From an uncultured Neisseriaceae bacterium (GTDB taxonomy: Bacteria; Pseudomonadota; Gammaproteobacteria; Burkholderiales; Neisseriaceae): DNA of 48,859 nt. Positions 37,212 through 47,013 of the stretch are shown in pieces; position 1 is the stretch's first letter, and each line of letters begins with the position of its first letter. Location of the stretch: NCBI GenBank assembly GCA_946481965.1, contig CAMLPN010000013.1:1-48859 (forward strand), given 5' to 3'. The notes under the pieces were generated by a model. It did not search any database, was not told the DNA's origin, and saw only the letters and a list, made by a program, of their open reading frames with translations. A program made the translations under genes and the position numbers.

Positions 37212-37803
37212 TGAGCATCCTAAAATACAAGACTTAACTAACAAACATACTAATTATATCCTGTTGAAGATCAAGTTTTTTTTGCTGGTAAATATATTAC
37301 TATGATTTTAGAAAAAAAGTTTTACTATCTAGTTTGAAACGATCACAACTTTATAAATCATCTCAAGAGCCAAAATTCCTACCTTTATAAAATGTTAAAT
37401 TTTCTAGGCAAATTTTCCATTGTCATATCATTTATTCAAGCTTAAATTTATGCTGATCAAGTTTCAAAACAACAGATTATTTAAGAAGTACACAAATATC
37501 ATTGCTACCATTTTATCAAATAGTGCCAATAAAACTGTCACTAGCAATAGACAAAATAGACAGAAAATTTGTTTACTACAAAACGAATTATAAAATTTAA
37601 ATTATTTCTAGTTTGAAACCTGTAACAGGTCATACAGTAATTAAAGATCAATAAAATTCGTCAGATATCCATGATGCAGCGTTAGATAATACAGCTAACC
37701 GTACAGTCCATTAAAATTATTCAGCTGCAAACCAGCAATAAACTAAGCCTTTAACTCATTAAAATCAGCTTAGATGAATCAGTGGTACAAATCGACAAAA
37801 TAC
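37212..37803. other. AT-rich spacer
   Basis: About 590 bases without a recognisable gene, RNA or repeat. Confidence 0.5.
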
Positions 37804-38025
37804 TTAATTTTGCTGGTAGGGATTCTTCACAGCTGCCATCAACTCATTCAAATAATTACGCAACTGCGTTTCCTGACATCCCATCAGTAAACCATCTTCA
37901 AACGCTTCCTGTGCCAATTCATAAATTTCCTGCATATTTTGCTGCATAACTTTAATTTTTTCAGTACAGGAAACCACATTACCTTCGTCATCTCGCCAAA
38001 CAGGCATTTTAGGCATCGATTTCAT
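37804..38025 (-). CDS. Small protein coupled to the NlpC/P60 hydrolase
   Basis: 73 residues from the ATG at 38025, whose A is shared with the hydrolase stop (TGATG overlap), so translation is probably coupled. An upstream TTG at 38028 could add one residue. The protein is soluble, helical and acidic, with 'MPVWRDDEGNVVSCTEKIKV' at the N-terminus and two cysteines in all. No family is recognised by function. The tight overlap suggests a partner or regulator of the wall hydrolase. Confidence 0.75.
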   Translation of the reverse strand: MKSMPKMPVWRDDEGNVVSCTEKIKVMQQNMQEIYELAQEAFEDGLLMGCQETQLRNYLNELMAAVKNPYQQN

Positions 38026-38561
38026 CAACGTTTCACTCTTCGCGCAGTCACAAAAGCACGGGCCCAGTAGCCCTGTTCGATACTGGTAATCTCAATATTT
38101 TTACCGGTTCGGGGTGCGTGAATCATTTTACCATTACCGATATACATACCAACATGAGAAATACCGCCACCTTGAGGATTGAAAAACACCAGATCGCCCG
38201 GTTGCATATTACTTCGACTGACCGCTTCACCTACTGTCGCCATCTGACGTGAATTACGAGGCAACGTGATACCCATACTTTGCCGAAAAATATATTGCAT
38301 AAAACCGCTACAATCTAGACCTTTAGTAGGCGAATTACCACCGAAGTGATAGGCAACACCCAAAAGTCCCATAGCATTCATGATTAAATCACTAGCATCA
38401 TTACCGGTACGAACCATTGGCTTATTGGTATGCTCCCGAATCAACCGATCTAGACCTTCAGTATCCATTCCTTCTGGTGCTGCCATTACCGGAATACTAC
38501 AAATAAAATTGGCACATAAACATGCTGTGGCCAACTTCATTATTTTTTTCATCCATTTCAT
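38025..38561 (-). CDS. NlpC/P60-family cell wall endopeptidase
   Basis: A 178-residue secreted hydrolase. A signal peptide (about 1-27) is followed by an NlpC/P60 domain (about 62-175) with catalytic Cys in 'GLDCSGFMQYIF' (Cys about 84), His in 'GISHVGMYIGNGKMIHAPR' and a third polar residue in the second His segment. The family cuts D-Glu-gamma-diamino-acid bonds in peptidoglycan stem peptides (compare Spr/MepS and NlpC). The downstream small gene overlaps by one base. A second in-frame ATG three codons later is equally possible. Confidence 0.92.
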   Translation of the reverse strand: MKWMKKIMKLATACLCANFICSIPVMAAPEGMDTEGLDRLIREHTNKPMVRTGNDASDLIMNAMGLLGVAYHFGGNSPTKGLDCSGFMQYIFRQSMGITLPRNSRQMATVGEAVSRSNMQPGDLVFFNPQGGGISHVGMYIGNGKMIHAPRTGKNIEITSIEQGYWARAFVTARRVKR

Positions 38562-39656
38562 TCAATAGAATTCCATTTTTTTTTGACCATTATGCTTTTA
38601 GCAGCAGCAAACGATCGTAATTTCCTTATCTTTAGCACACTAATGAACTTTAATCATAAAGAGTGCTTCTTCTTAATTCATCAACTAATCGAATTTAATT
38701 GCAGAGTACATGTGCCGCACCCATATTTACTTCAATTAGAAAAAAACCATCCACACAAAACTATCGTTACTAGCCAACAATTTTGAAAAACTTCCGATAC
38801 TTTAGTCTCGCGTCACTGAAACTGTTTGCACTTAGTGTAGACCTGCTTCAATTTTTCTAAAGCAAATATCATCTACAACAAAATCAGCGAATTTCTAAAC
38901 CGAGCATGAGAATTTGCTTAGCACTAAACTTCCTATTTTAAACTACATTGTCGTCATGATCGAATCTGAAAACATAAAAATCCAGTCGACAAAACAACAA
39001 AAATCAAATTTAAATGGTAAGAAAATCTATCTTTTAACCATTTACATAACGCTTCATGTAGTAAAAAGATTATAATTTACAATAAATAACAACCACCAAC
39101 ATTTAAAACAATGAAATTATTATCCAAACATAATCAAATCAACAAAAATATAAATTCACCATAATTTACTTTTGCTAATCTTAAATTATATCAGTGCGCA
39201 GAAAACTTTCTCAAATGACCAGAATATTAACCATCAAATAGCCACATATTAGTTATATACTGGATAAGCAATTCTGTGCACAAAGTTTACTATCGAATAG
39301 TAATAAACCTTGACCAAAGTGTAGATTAAGCCATTTTGATATAGCCAATTTCACATTTAAAAATCATTTCTGCTGGAATCTGATTGCAAAACTCAATAAT
39401 TAGACTTTTACATACTTATTTTTTTATGATTAAGATCTAAAAATTTTATATTATACTAACCATAAACTTATAAAAATTATGAAGTTTTAACAGCATAAAT
39501 TCTTTAGCAGTGTTCGAAATAATGCATTAATCTTTTCCCAATTTGTTTGGGAGCTTTTATAAAAGAATATAAAATAATATTTGTACAACTATATCTGATT
39601 TTTCATAGACATCGTTTAATTTTTCTTTATAATAAATTTTTTTGTACTCAAGCCAT
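38562..39656. other. 1.1-kb AT-rich spacer
   Basis: No supported gene. The open frames in it are short, rich in Ile, Phe and Asn, and lack ribosome sites. No repeat or RNA fold was recognised. Confidence 0.5.
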
Positions 39657-40769
39657 ATGCGCCCAATTATCAACTGGACAGAACAAAATCAAACCATGCA
39701 AGCCGAATGGGGAGGGGATGATCGCCATCCTGTTCCAGATCATATCGAAGTCATAAACCAGATTAGTGCTGACCAAGCATTGCGACAATTTTATCAAAAT
39801 ACTTCACTATTATGGCGCGGTGACTATCATCAGGGTAAACAGCTATTGGCAGCCATAAAAAAACGCGTTCATAGCAAAGCTAAATTGCATAAAGATTTTC
39901 ATAAGCACCGCCTCCAGCAAGCCCAACATAGTCGATTATTTCAACGCCTGTTGATTGAAGTCCTGCCTGATGGACATATCAGTAACTCGCGTGCCCCCAA
40001 CGTCAATATGGCGCTAAAAGATGTTTTCGGCTTAGCCAACAAGCAACCATTACTTATACCTTTGCATCTGCTACAGGGCTATCTCAGTGCACATGAATGG
40101 CATAAAACCGGCGTAATCATTCCTGCATTAAACCAGCAAAAAATACATGTTCCTTATGGCGTATTTTCCCCGGTTCGTGGTGAATATTTACAGCTAGTAG
40201 AACAGACTCCCTTACCGGCTTCATGCCAGCTTGCCTGGGATATCGGTACTGGTAGTGGCGTACTGGCAGCTATTTTAGCCCAACGTGGTGTACCGCATAT
40301 TATCGCTACTGACAACAATCCTCGTGCCATTTGCTGTGCACAGAACAATATTGAGCGTTTGGGTCTTAAAAAGCAGATCCAAATACAGCAAACCAATCTT
40401 TTTCCTGATGGTCATGCTGATCTGATTATCTGCAATCCGCCATGGCTACCTGCCAAACCCAGCAGCAGCATCGAAACCGCTCTTTACGATCCTGATCATC
40501 AGATGTTAAAAAACTTTCTCAACAACGCCAAGAACCACCTCAATCCGCACGGACAAATATGGCTGATCATGTCGAATATTGCCGAACATTTAGGCTTACG
40601 TTCACCACAGGCACTTATCCAATGGATAGAAGCTGCAGGATTAGCGCTGGTACGTAAAAATGATATTCAGCCACAACATCCTAAAGCACAGCAACAACAT
40701 AACCCTCTAGCGTACGCTCGCAATCAGGAAATTACCTTCTTATGGCAATTAACCGACCATAGCAAATAA
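39657..40769 (+). CDS. Class I SAM-dependent methyltransferase
   Basis: About 370 residues from the ATG at 39657; an upstream TTG at 39642 is less likely. The C-terminal half holds a Rossmann methyltransferase fold: motif I 'AWDIGTGSGVLAAILAQRG' (about 192-210), acidic 'IIATDNNPRAI', and the NPPW catalytic motif in 'IICNPPWLPAKP' (about 257-268). NPPY/W enzymes methylate nitrogens in glutamine or nucleobases (PrmC, RsmC, RlmG types). The N-terminal half is a helical domain without a family I know, so the substrate (protein or rRNA) remains open. Confidence 0.88.
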   Translation: MRPIINWTEQNQTMQAEWGGDDRHPVPDHIEVINQISADQALRQFYQNTSLLWRGDYHQGKQLLAAIKKRVHSKAKLHKDFHKHRLQQAQHSRLFQRLLIEVLPDGHISNSRAPNVNMALKDVFGLANKQPLLIPLHLLQGYLSAHEWHKTGVIIPALNQQKIHVPYGVFSPVRGEYLQLVEQTPLPASCQLAWDIGTGSGVLAAILAQRGVPHIIATDNNPRAICCAQNNIERLGLKKQIQIQQTNLFPDGHADLIICNPPWLPAKPSSSIETALYDPDHQMLKNFLNNAKNHLNPHGQIWLIMSNIAEHLGLRSPQALIQWIEAAGLALVRKNDIQPQHPKAQQQHNPLAYARNQEITFLWQLTDHSK

Positions 40770-41009
40770 ACAACTTTAATACCTCATTTAGATTTTTTCT
40801 TAATGTGGACAGTTGATATTCATTAGCATGATTTATCGTTTAACAGCTATTTTATGATTTAAACACCTAAAACCATATTCATGATTTTCAGCAAGATTAA
40901 CCGCTATCATGATTGCTCTTAATATCAAAGACTAACCAAAAAGCTTGCATTTAATAACCCTTTAGTTTACGTTATCCATAATCACATAGTTAATTTTTGG
41001 GGTTGAAGG

Positions 41010-42083
41010 ATGGATAAAACATCTTCTCATATAGAAGAACTGGAAGCATTATTTGAACTATTAGAAAAAGGGGCTATCTCTAAAGACGAATATGAGGCGC
41101 AAAAAAAAATCTTACTGTCATCGCATATCAAACAAGAACAAATTGAAACTGAAAATGCTGCGTCCGAGCAAATAGATTTAGCAGAAAAAATCGACGATGA
41201 ACCAACCCCATACCATCATCTGCCATCTGAACAAAACCGTCAGATTATCATAGCGAAAAGAGTACAACCAGCATTGCAGCAAAATGATAAATCAAACAGC
41301 AATTCTGTCAAAATCATATTAATCATTGTTGTCGGTCTTATCATATTGGCGGCTATGTACTTTGTATTTATTTCAGGTAGTCAATCCGCATCACAGCAGG
41401 AACAAGCAACAACAGCATCTGCAGCCAGCATGGCCAGCAGCGTTATCACTACTCAGCCACAACAAGCAAGTAGCCCTGCCAGTGAAACCGCAACAGTTGA
41501 AGAAGATAACGATGTTACTGGACTGGAACTAAACAAACGAACCCCGGCAGAATTAATCACATTATTAACCAAATACCAGCAGGAACGGATCAAAGCGGAA
41601 GCTAAACTGCGTAAAGTATGGACAAATCTTGATGCAGATTTTAAAAGTAGTATCTTTGATGAACAAAAAAAATGGGACAGTACCGCATTGTTAGAAACTT
41701 GTTCATTAACTGGCTATAAAACCGTTGAAGCACAGCAAGTGGCTAATCTTTACTGTGAATCCAATGTCTTAGATAATCGCGCAGATGAGCTGCTGCAACG
41801 CGAAAAAGAAGAGGTTATCAGAATTAAAGAAGAGAAAGCCGATAATAGCGAGAAAATGGCTGCCGACGCTTTACAGAGATTAGAACTAACTTGGTCTACC
41901 ATTCCTGAGGATATCCAAAAAAATCTGGATCAAACCTATCCGCAATGGTATTCAGAGACTAGTGAATACTGTCTGTCTAGGCCAACCGCTAATACCGTTA
42001 TGGAAACGAAAATAAATTTTAATAACTGTATGATTAAAAAATCAGAAGACAAAATCAAAGAATTAAATGGATATAAAATCTAA
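41010..42083 (+). CDS. SHOCT-domain membrane protein with two LprI/DUF1311-like repeats
   Basis: 357 residues. An N-terminal SHOCT domain lies at about 6-37 ('LEALFELLEKGAISKDEYEA'). An acidic linker leads to one membrane helix (about 98-120, 'IILIIVVGLIILAAMYFVFI'), then an Ala/Ser/Gln-rich linker. The C-terminal region holds two related helical repeats (about 205-265 and 292-350). Each has W at the start, a second W about 20 residues on, and two spaced cysteines, as in LprI/DUF1311 proteins such as lysozyme-inhibitor relatives. The function is unknown; an envelope role is inferred from topology. Confidence 0.8.
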   Translation: MDKTSSHIEELEALFELLEKGAISKDEYEAQKKILLSSHIKQEQIETENAASEQIDLAEKIDDEPTPYHHLPSEQNRQIIIAKRVQPALQQNDKSNSNSVKIILIIVVGLIILAAMYFVFISGSQSASQQEQATTASAASMASSVITTQPQQASSPASETATVEEDNDVTGLELNKRTPAELITLLTKYQQERIKAEAKLRKVWTNLDADFKSSIFDEQKKWDSTALLETCSLTGYKTVEAQQVANLYCESNVLDNRADELLQREKEEVIRIKEEKADNSEKMAADALQRLELTWSTIPEDIQKNLDQTYPQWYSETSEYCLSRPTANTVMETKINFNNCMIKKSEDKIKELNGYKI

Positions 42084-42105
42084 ATTACATTGATTAAACT
42101 AATCG

Positions 42106-42137
42106 AGCCCAATGATTGATTGTCATTGGGCTTTTTT
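42106..42137 (+). terminator. Terminator after the SHOCT-domain gene
   Basis: AGCCCAATGA arm, seven-base loop and TCATTGGGCT arm, followed by a T-run. It lies about 23 bp after the stop. Confidence 0.92.
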
Positions 42138-42328
42138 GTAATAGGCAATAACACTCCATGAATAATTAATACATCAACTAAACATCATCAATATATTTTT
42201 GAATTGGTAATATTGCTATCAAAACGACAAAATATCGTTAGATTTTTACCTAGCTGCATAGCAATTTTTTTATTATCGAAACTTAACATCAATAGCAATC
42301 ATTATCTAATCAGACTAAGTAACTAATT

Positions 42329-43558
42329 CTACTGTAAATTAGTTTGTTTGGTTTCCTTGCCTAATAACAAAATAGCTACGATAGCAATAGCAAGAGACAA
42401 ACTGAATAATCCAAAAATTACATTCACGCTAACCGCATTTGCTACCAGCAATCCAACCATTAACGGTCCTAAAATTCCACCAATTCTGCCGACAGATGCA
42501 GCCATACCTGCGCCAGTGGCACGAATATTGGTTGTATATTGTTCCGGTGTATAAGCATACATCGCTCCCCACGCACCCAGATTAAAAAATGACAGTAAAG
42601 CGCCATATAAAAGTAATTGATTTGCTGACTCAGCAACACCAAATAGATAGGCACTCAATAAAGTACCTAATAGATAAGTTACTAATACCCATTTACGACC
42701 TACCCGCTCTATTAACCAAGCTACTGTAAAATAGCCAGGAAGCTGGGCAAAAGTCATGATCAAAATATATTCAAAGCTTTTAACCATATTAAAGCCCTTC
42801 ATCATCATGACATTCGGTAACCATAAAAACATACCATAATAAGAAAACACAACACAAAACCATACCACCCATAACATTACAGTTTGCCGGCAAAATTCTC
42901 TTGATAACAGCGATTGAATTTTTGTCAAAACAGATTCTTTTCTGGCATCAGTATTCAGATTAATATAGGTAGGTGAATCATCTAGATTAAAGCGCAAATA
43001 AAGAGCATAAAATGCAGGGATAGCACAGATTATCATGGCACCACGCCAGCCCACAGCAGGCAGTGGAATTAAAAAATAAGCTATTAAAGCAGCTAAAATC
43101 CAGCCCACAGCCCAGAAACTTTCCAGCAATACCACAATTCGTCCGCGAATTTCAGGTGCCACACTCTCACTGACCAGCGTAGACGCAACAGGAAGCTCAC
43201 CGCCTAAACCCATACCGATAAAAAATCGTAAGATAAGCAAACTACCAAGCCCCCATGCAAAAGCACTTAAGCCACTGGCAATACTAAACATCAGTAAAGT
43301 AAATAAAAAAGCTGATTTGCGCCCTTTTTTATCAGCATAAATGCCAAAAATAAAAGCACCAATAGCCATACCAATTGAATTAACACTTCCTATCCAGCCC
43401 AGTTGCGATGGCGAAAGACCCCAGTCTTGTTTTAAGGCTGCTAAAATAAAAGAAAGAAGCCCAACATCCATGGCATCGAAAAGCCAGCCAGTACCAGCGA
43501 TTAGAAGTAATTTATTAGTAGAATTAATAGACCGAGTAGTTGCGACTGATATTTGCAT
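42329..43558 (-). CDS. MFS transporter, NiaP-like metabolite:H+ symporter
   Basis: About 409 residues from the ATG at 43558; a TTG three codons upstream is less likely. Twelve membrane helices are visible. 'GTGWLFDAMDVGLLSFILAA' (about 23-42) and 'SINSIGMAIG'-type helix 2, with the MFS loop 'GIYADKKGRKSAF' (about 71-83), resemble the NiaP/YceI group that imports nicotinate, and the wider aromatic-acid/sugar symporter family. The substrate is therefore uncertain. 'RFFIGMGLGGELPVASTLVSE' includes the conserved helix-4 segment. It appears monocistronic. Confidence 0.85.
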   Translation of the reverse strand: MQISVATTRSINSTNKLLLIAGTGWLFDAMDVGLLSFILAALKQDWGLSPSQLGWIGSVNSIGMAIGAFIFGIYADKKGRKSAFLFTLLMFSIASGLSAFAWGLGSLLILRFFIGMGLGGELPVASTLVSESVAPEIRGRIVVLLESFWAVGWILAALIAYFLIPLPAVGWRGAMIICAIPAFYALYLRFNLDDSPTYINLNTDARKESVLTKIQSLLSREFCRQTVMLWVVWFCVVFSYYGMFLWLPNVMMMKGFNMVKSFEYILIMTFAQLPGYFTVAWLIERVGRKWVLVTYLLGTLLSAYLFGVAESANQLLLYGALLSFFNLGAWGAMYAYTPEQYTTNIRATGAGMAASVGRIGGILGPLMVGLLVANAVSVNVIFGLFSLSLAIAIVAILLLGKETKQTNLQ

Positions 43559-43749
43559 AATTAACAATCACCTAAATTAATATGAAAAAAGAAATGAACG
43601 ACTGCTAACTTTAAAAAAAATACATCAATACATTCGTATTATTAACCAACATCAATCTGAATATTGTTCACTTAGTAATCGTACTCAAAATAAATTAAAT
43701 TTTAGCGGAAATTATTATATTTTATTTTCATCATCATTCCTTACTCTAC

Positions 43750-44211
43750 TCACTCTTTATCTAGTTTTAAAAAATAGTAAACCAAATGATCATCAATTTT
43801 ATCATTTAACTTTTCATACAGAGCTCTCGCTTTGTGGTTTTCGGCTGACGTGCATAATGTAATTCCACATTATATGCAGAATTTTCAGCGAAACTCTTTA
43901 GTTTTTCCATTAATTGAGTTGCAACACCATAGCCTCTGTGGCTCTTAAAAATATTTAAGTCATTCAAAATTATAGTAGGAGATATAGATAAAGAAGATTA
44001 GGTAAAATATAGCGGTAAGAAACTACATGCTTCTTTATTATCATTGGCAAGAAAAATTATTGAATCTTTGTTGATCAATCTTCTTTAATGAATTTTTAGA
44101 TTCACAATTACAATCCTTAATGCCATAAAATTCTCGATATTCGGAAAAAAGGAATGATATATCATCAAATTTGTTTAATGTTCTTGGTACTATATCAAAT
44201 GAAATAGTCAT
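43750..44211 (-). pseudogene. GNAT-family N-acetyltransferase pseudogene
   Basis: The minus strand encodes a recognisable GNAT acetyltransferase in several frames. The N-terminus starts at 44211, with 'FLFSEYREFYGIKDC'-type sequence stopping after about 56 codons. A second frame follows with 'IIFLANDNKEACSFLPLYFT', an internal stop, and the acetyl-CoA loop 'SHRGYGVATQLMEKLK'. The C-terminus 'AENHKARALYEKLNDKIDDH' ends at 43750 in a third frame. At least two frameshifts and one stop make it inactive. Confidence 0.88.
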
Positions 44212-44593
44212 ATGTTTATTATTCCTAATAACGATACATAAATAATAAAGATTATGATAATAAACTGATTATCTTTATTTTTCAATTTTTAATTATTAAT
44301 AACATATATTAATATTTTGAAAGTGCATTTTTAGATTTTTATAGCCATATTCGATCCATTATGCATTTAACAGAAATCATTCTACCAACAGAAATTATTG
44401 CAGATATTATATAAACCACCCATACGATAAATATTAATTCAAATTTTCGACCTAGCACTAACCTATGGAAGATAAATTATCCTGTATCAATAAAAATTTC
44501 ATTATATTTTAGTATAATATGATATTTATCGTGATTATATTTATCAGGTAGCAGAAATTTATTCATATAAATACTGTTAAGCTAAACTCAGTA

Positions 44594-45541
44594 TTAAGCA
44601 AAAGTTTTACGCCATGTATTAGGACTAACCTGATAACGCTTTTTAAAATATTGCCTGAATGAAGTAGTATTTTTAAAACCGCACAACTCAGCAATCTGTT
44701 CTATAGATAAAGAAGATTCTTCCAACAGATCTTTACTATATAGCAAACGTTCATTAATTAGCCAGTTAATCAAAGTCATACCAGTCTCTTTTTTAAAATG
44801 GCGTGTAAACGTACTTCTGCTCATAGAAATTTTTTTGGCAAGCTTATCAATGCTATGAGATTCTGCCAGATTTTCACGTAGATAATTTAAAACAGAATTT
44901 ATCTGACGATTATGGCACCCTGATATCATTGTATATTCGATATATTGCGCCTGCCCTCCTTCTCGGTGCGGAGGAGCAACCATAATACGTGCTATCTTAT
45001 TCGCTATTTTATTACTATAAAACTTACGCACTATATGCAAGCAGCAATCCAGACTAGCAGCAGTACCTGCTGAAGTAATAATATTACCGTCCTCAACATA
45101 CAAGGCATTATTATCCAATATTATATTGGGAAAACGTTGTTTGAAATCAGATTCAGCCATCCAGTGGGTAGAGGCTTTCTTTCCTTCCAGAATTCCCGTA
45201 TAGGCCAGTACATAAGTGCCATAGCAAAGACCAACTACGAGAGCGCCGCGTCTGTATGCATGATAAACAGCATTCATCAGTTCTGGAGAGGGGGCTGTGG
45301 CAATATCATGCCATCCGGGAACAATAACAATATCTGCATGTTCTAATAGATCCAAACCACCATCAGATTTAACTACCATTATCTCATCGGATTGCTGCCA
45401 ATCTTTTATTATTGATATAGTTTTTAAATCAAATAATTTACCTTCCCCAATATCAATATTGAATATCATATAAGGAATAGAAAAGTGAAAAGGACTCATA
45501 TGCGGATAAATAATCAATCCTATCCGAGGTACTTTTATCAT
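44594..45541 (-). CDS. GlxA-family transcriptional regulator (DJ-1/PfpI plus AraC HTH)
   Basis: 315 residues. The N-terminal DJ-1/PfpI-like domain (about 1-195) has 'GLCYGTYVLAYTG' with the nucleophile-position Cys106. The C-terminal AraC-type double helix-turn-helix domain (about 215-315) ends in 'LCGFKNTTSFRQYFKKRYQV'. GlxA-type regulators sense small metabolites through the amidase-like domain and activate nearby catabolic genes. It is divergent from the metallo-hydrolase at 45677, with 135 bp between, so that gene is the likely target. Confidence 0.93.
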   Translation of the reverse strand: MIKVPRIGLIIYPHMSPFHFSIPYMIFNIDIGEGKLFDLKTISIIKDWQQSDEIMVVKSDGGLDLLEHADIVIVPGWHDIATAPSPELMNAVYHAYRRGALVVGLCYGTYVLAYTGILEGKKASTHWMAESDFKQRFPNIILDNNALYVEDGNIITSAGTAASLDCCLHIVRKFYSNKIANKIARIMVAPPHREGGQAQYIEYTMISGCHNRQINSVLNYLRENLAESHSIDKLAKKISMSRSTFTRHFKKETGMTLINWLINERLLYSKDLLEESSLSIEQIAELCGFKNTTSFRQYFKKRYQVSPNTWRKTFA

Positions 45542-45676
45542 GTGATCAGATATCCATAGCTAGAATTTGTAAATTGACCCGATTGTTTCGATTGTTGGTA
45601 AAAATGTCAATGTTCACCTGATTAAAATAACTTAATAATAAATTCTTCGAAATTAATATCAATAGAGAATAGCTAA

Positions 45677-46537
45677 ATGAGCACACAAGCCAATAATTCC
45701 TCATCATTACCACAAAGCAAATATCTTTTATGCACCAAACAAAATCCTGGCAAAATTATTATTCAGCAAATCAGAAATGCAACACTAAAAATTAACTATG
45801 CAGGTATGACCTTTTTAATAGACCCTCTACTGGCTGCGAAAGGAAGCTATCCGGGCTTTGAAGGAACTGCTCGCAGTCAATTGCGTAATCCTTTAGTAGA
45901 GCTGCCTGTATCCATCCCAGACATACTCAGCGGAGTAGATGCCATTATTGTTACCCACACCCATCTTGATCACTGGGATAATGCTGCCCAAAAATATATT
46001 CCCAAACATCTACCAGTATTCGGACAAAATCATCAAGATGTGGAGTTGATCCGCTCACAAGGATTCACAAATGTACAAATAATGGATAAAAATAGTTTAT
46101 TTCACAATATCTGCTTATCACCGATTGTTGGTCAGCATGGCACAGAAAGCATGTATGCAAATACTGAACTGGCCAAGCGACTTGATCAGACCATAGGCGT
46201 TGTTTTTCAGGCAGAAAACAGCAAAACCCTTTATATTGCGGGTGACACAATCTGGTGTGATGCAGTGACACAAGCTATTCAAGATTATCAAGCAGATATC
46301 ATTATTTTAAATACAGGCTATGCACAAATAAATAATTTTGCTGGTTCAATAATCATGGGTAAGGATGATGTTAAACGAGCTTGCCAATTAACAACCAGTG
46401 CCACAGTTGTAGCCACGCATATGGAAGCAGTTAATCATGCCCTGTTAACTCGCGCTGAACTCAGAGCATTTACCGAACAGGAAAAAATTAATGAACGGGT
46501 ATTTATACCGGAAGACGGAGAAATCATCATTATTTGA
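45677..46537 (+). CDS. MBL-fold metal-dependent hydrolase, UlaG-like
   Basis: A 286-residue metallo-beta-lactamase-fold protein. The metal motif 'VTHTHLDHWD' gives His94, His96, Asp98 and His99. A later 'AGDTIWCD' supplies the bridging Asp and 'VATHMEAVNHALLTR' the final His. The UlaG/YtnP branch hydrolyses lactones or phosphoesters; the substrate here is unknown. A divergent GlxA-like regulator suggests inducible control. Several AT-rich half-sites lie in the intergenic region, but no operator could be assigned. Confidence 0.9.
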   Translation: MSTQANNSSSLPQSKYLLCTKQNPGKIIIQQIRNATLKINYAGMTFLIDPLLAAKGSYPGFEGTARSQLRNPLVELPVSIPDILSGVDAIIVTHTHLDHWDNAAQKYIPKHLPVFGQNHQDVELIRSQGFTNVQIMDKNSLFHNICLSPIVGQHGTESMYANTELAKRLDQTIGVVFQAENSKTLYIAGDTIWCDAVTQAIQDYQADIIILNTGYAQINNFAGSIIMGKDDVKRACQLTTSATVVATHMEAVNHALLTRAELRAFTEQEKINERVFIPEDGEIIII

Positions 46538-46705
46538 AAACAACCGACTAAACAGAATAATTGCCTTATTGTACACTAGAGCAATTTATCAGATGCTCTC
46601 ATTTTAGAGCATAAAATATGATAAGAGGATATTATAAAAACCAATTCCTTTGTTAACAACTCATACTTGTTAATTTTCTGGCATAATTAATTTCTGTGAC
46701 ACGAT

Positions 46706-46733
46706 AAAAAGTCTATGCATGCATAGGCTTTTT
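46706..46733. terminator. Palindromic terminator-like element
   Basis: AAAAAGTCTAT, GCATGC and ATAGGCTTTTT form a 28-base near-palindrome with one G:U pair and T-rich ends on both strands. Confidence 0.6.
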
Positions 46734-46798
46734 ATTAAAATGACCTATTGATTAGTCCATATTCTTATAGGAAAACTCACAGCTGAACAAAATTTTGG

Positions 46799-46936
46799 CT
46801 ATTTTTCTCCATAGCAAACCGGATTAGCTTCAGCTTCTATTTTTATTGATTCTCTAGCAACCTTAGAAGCAAAAAAAAGCTCAATCATCTTATGACAAGT
46901 TTTATCGCCATAGGCATCATTTGCCCGAGCTAATAA
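46799..46936 (-). pseudogene. C-terminal remnant of an unknown protein
   Basis: 45 open codons on the minus strand with no start codon, ending 'IKIEAEANPVCYGEK' before a TAG. The even polar composition and 'ARANDAYGDKTCHKMIELFF' look like real protein. It lies just downstream of the secreted gene at 47014-47946 and may be its broken neighbour. No family is recognised. Confidence 0.4.
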
Positions 46937-47013
46937 TCAATTAAAAAAATTGTGTAAATACCCCTTTAATTGTTCAGTAATTCATAAAAACAATTATCTA
47001 GATAAAAACTCAT

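Larger units (their letters stand above)
46538..47013. other. Intergenic stretch with two hairpins and a coding relic
   Basis: A small hairpin ATGCTCT/AGAGCAT lies at 46593-46612. A near-palindrome AAAAAG...CTTTTT around GCATGC at 46706-46733 could serve as a terminator. The minus strand carries a coding relic at 46799-46936. Confidence 0.5.

Noticed and set aside
38583-38786. A 67-codon plus-strand open frame divergent from the NlpC/P60 gene
   Set aside because: There is no ribosome site, and composition is unlike neighbouring genes; likely chance.
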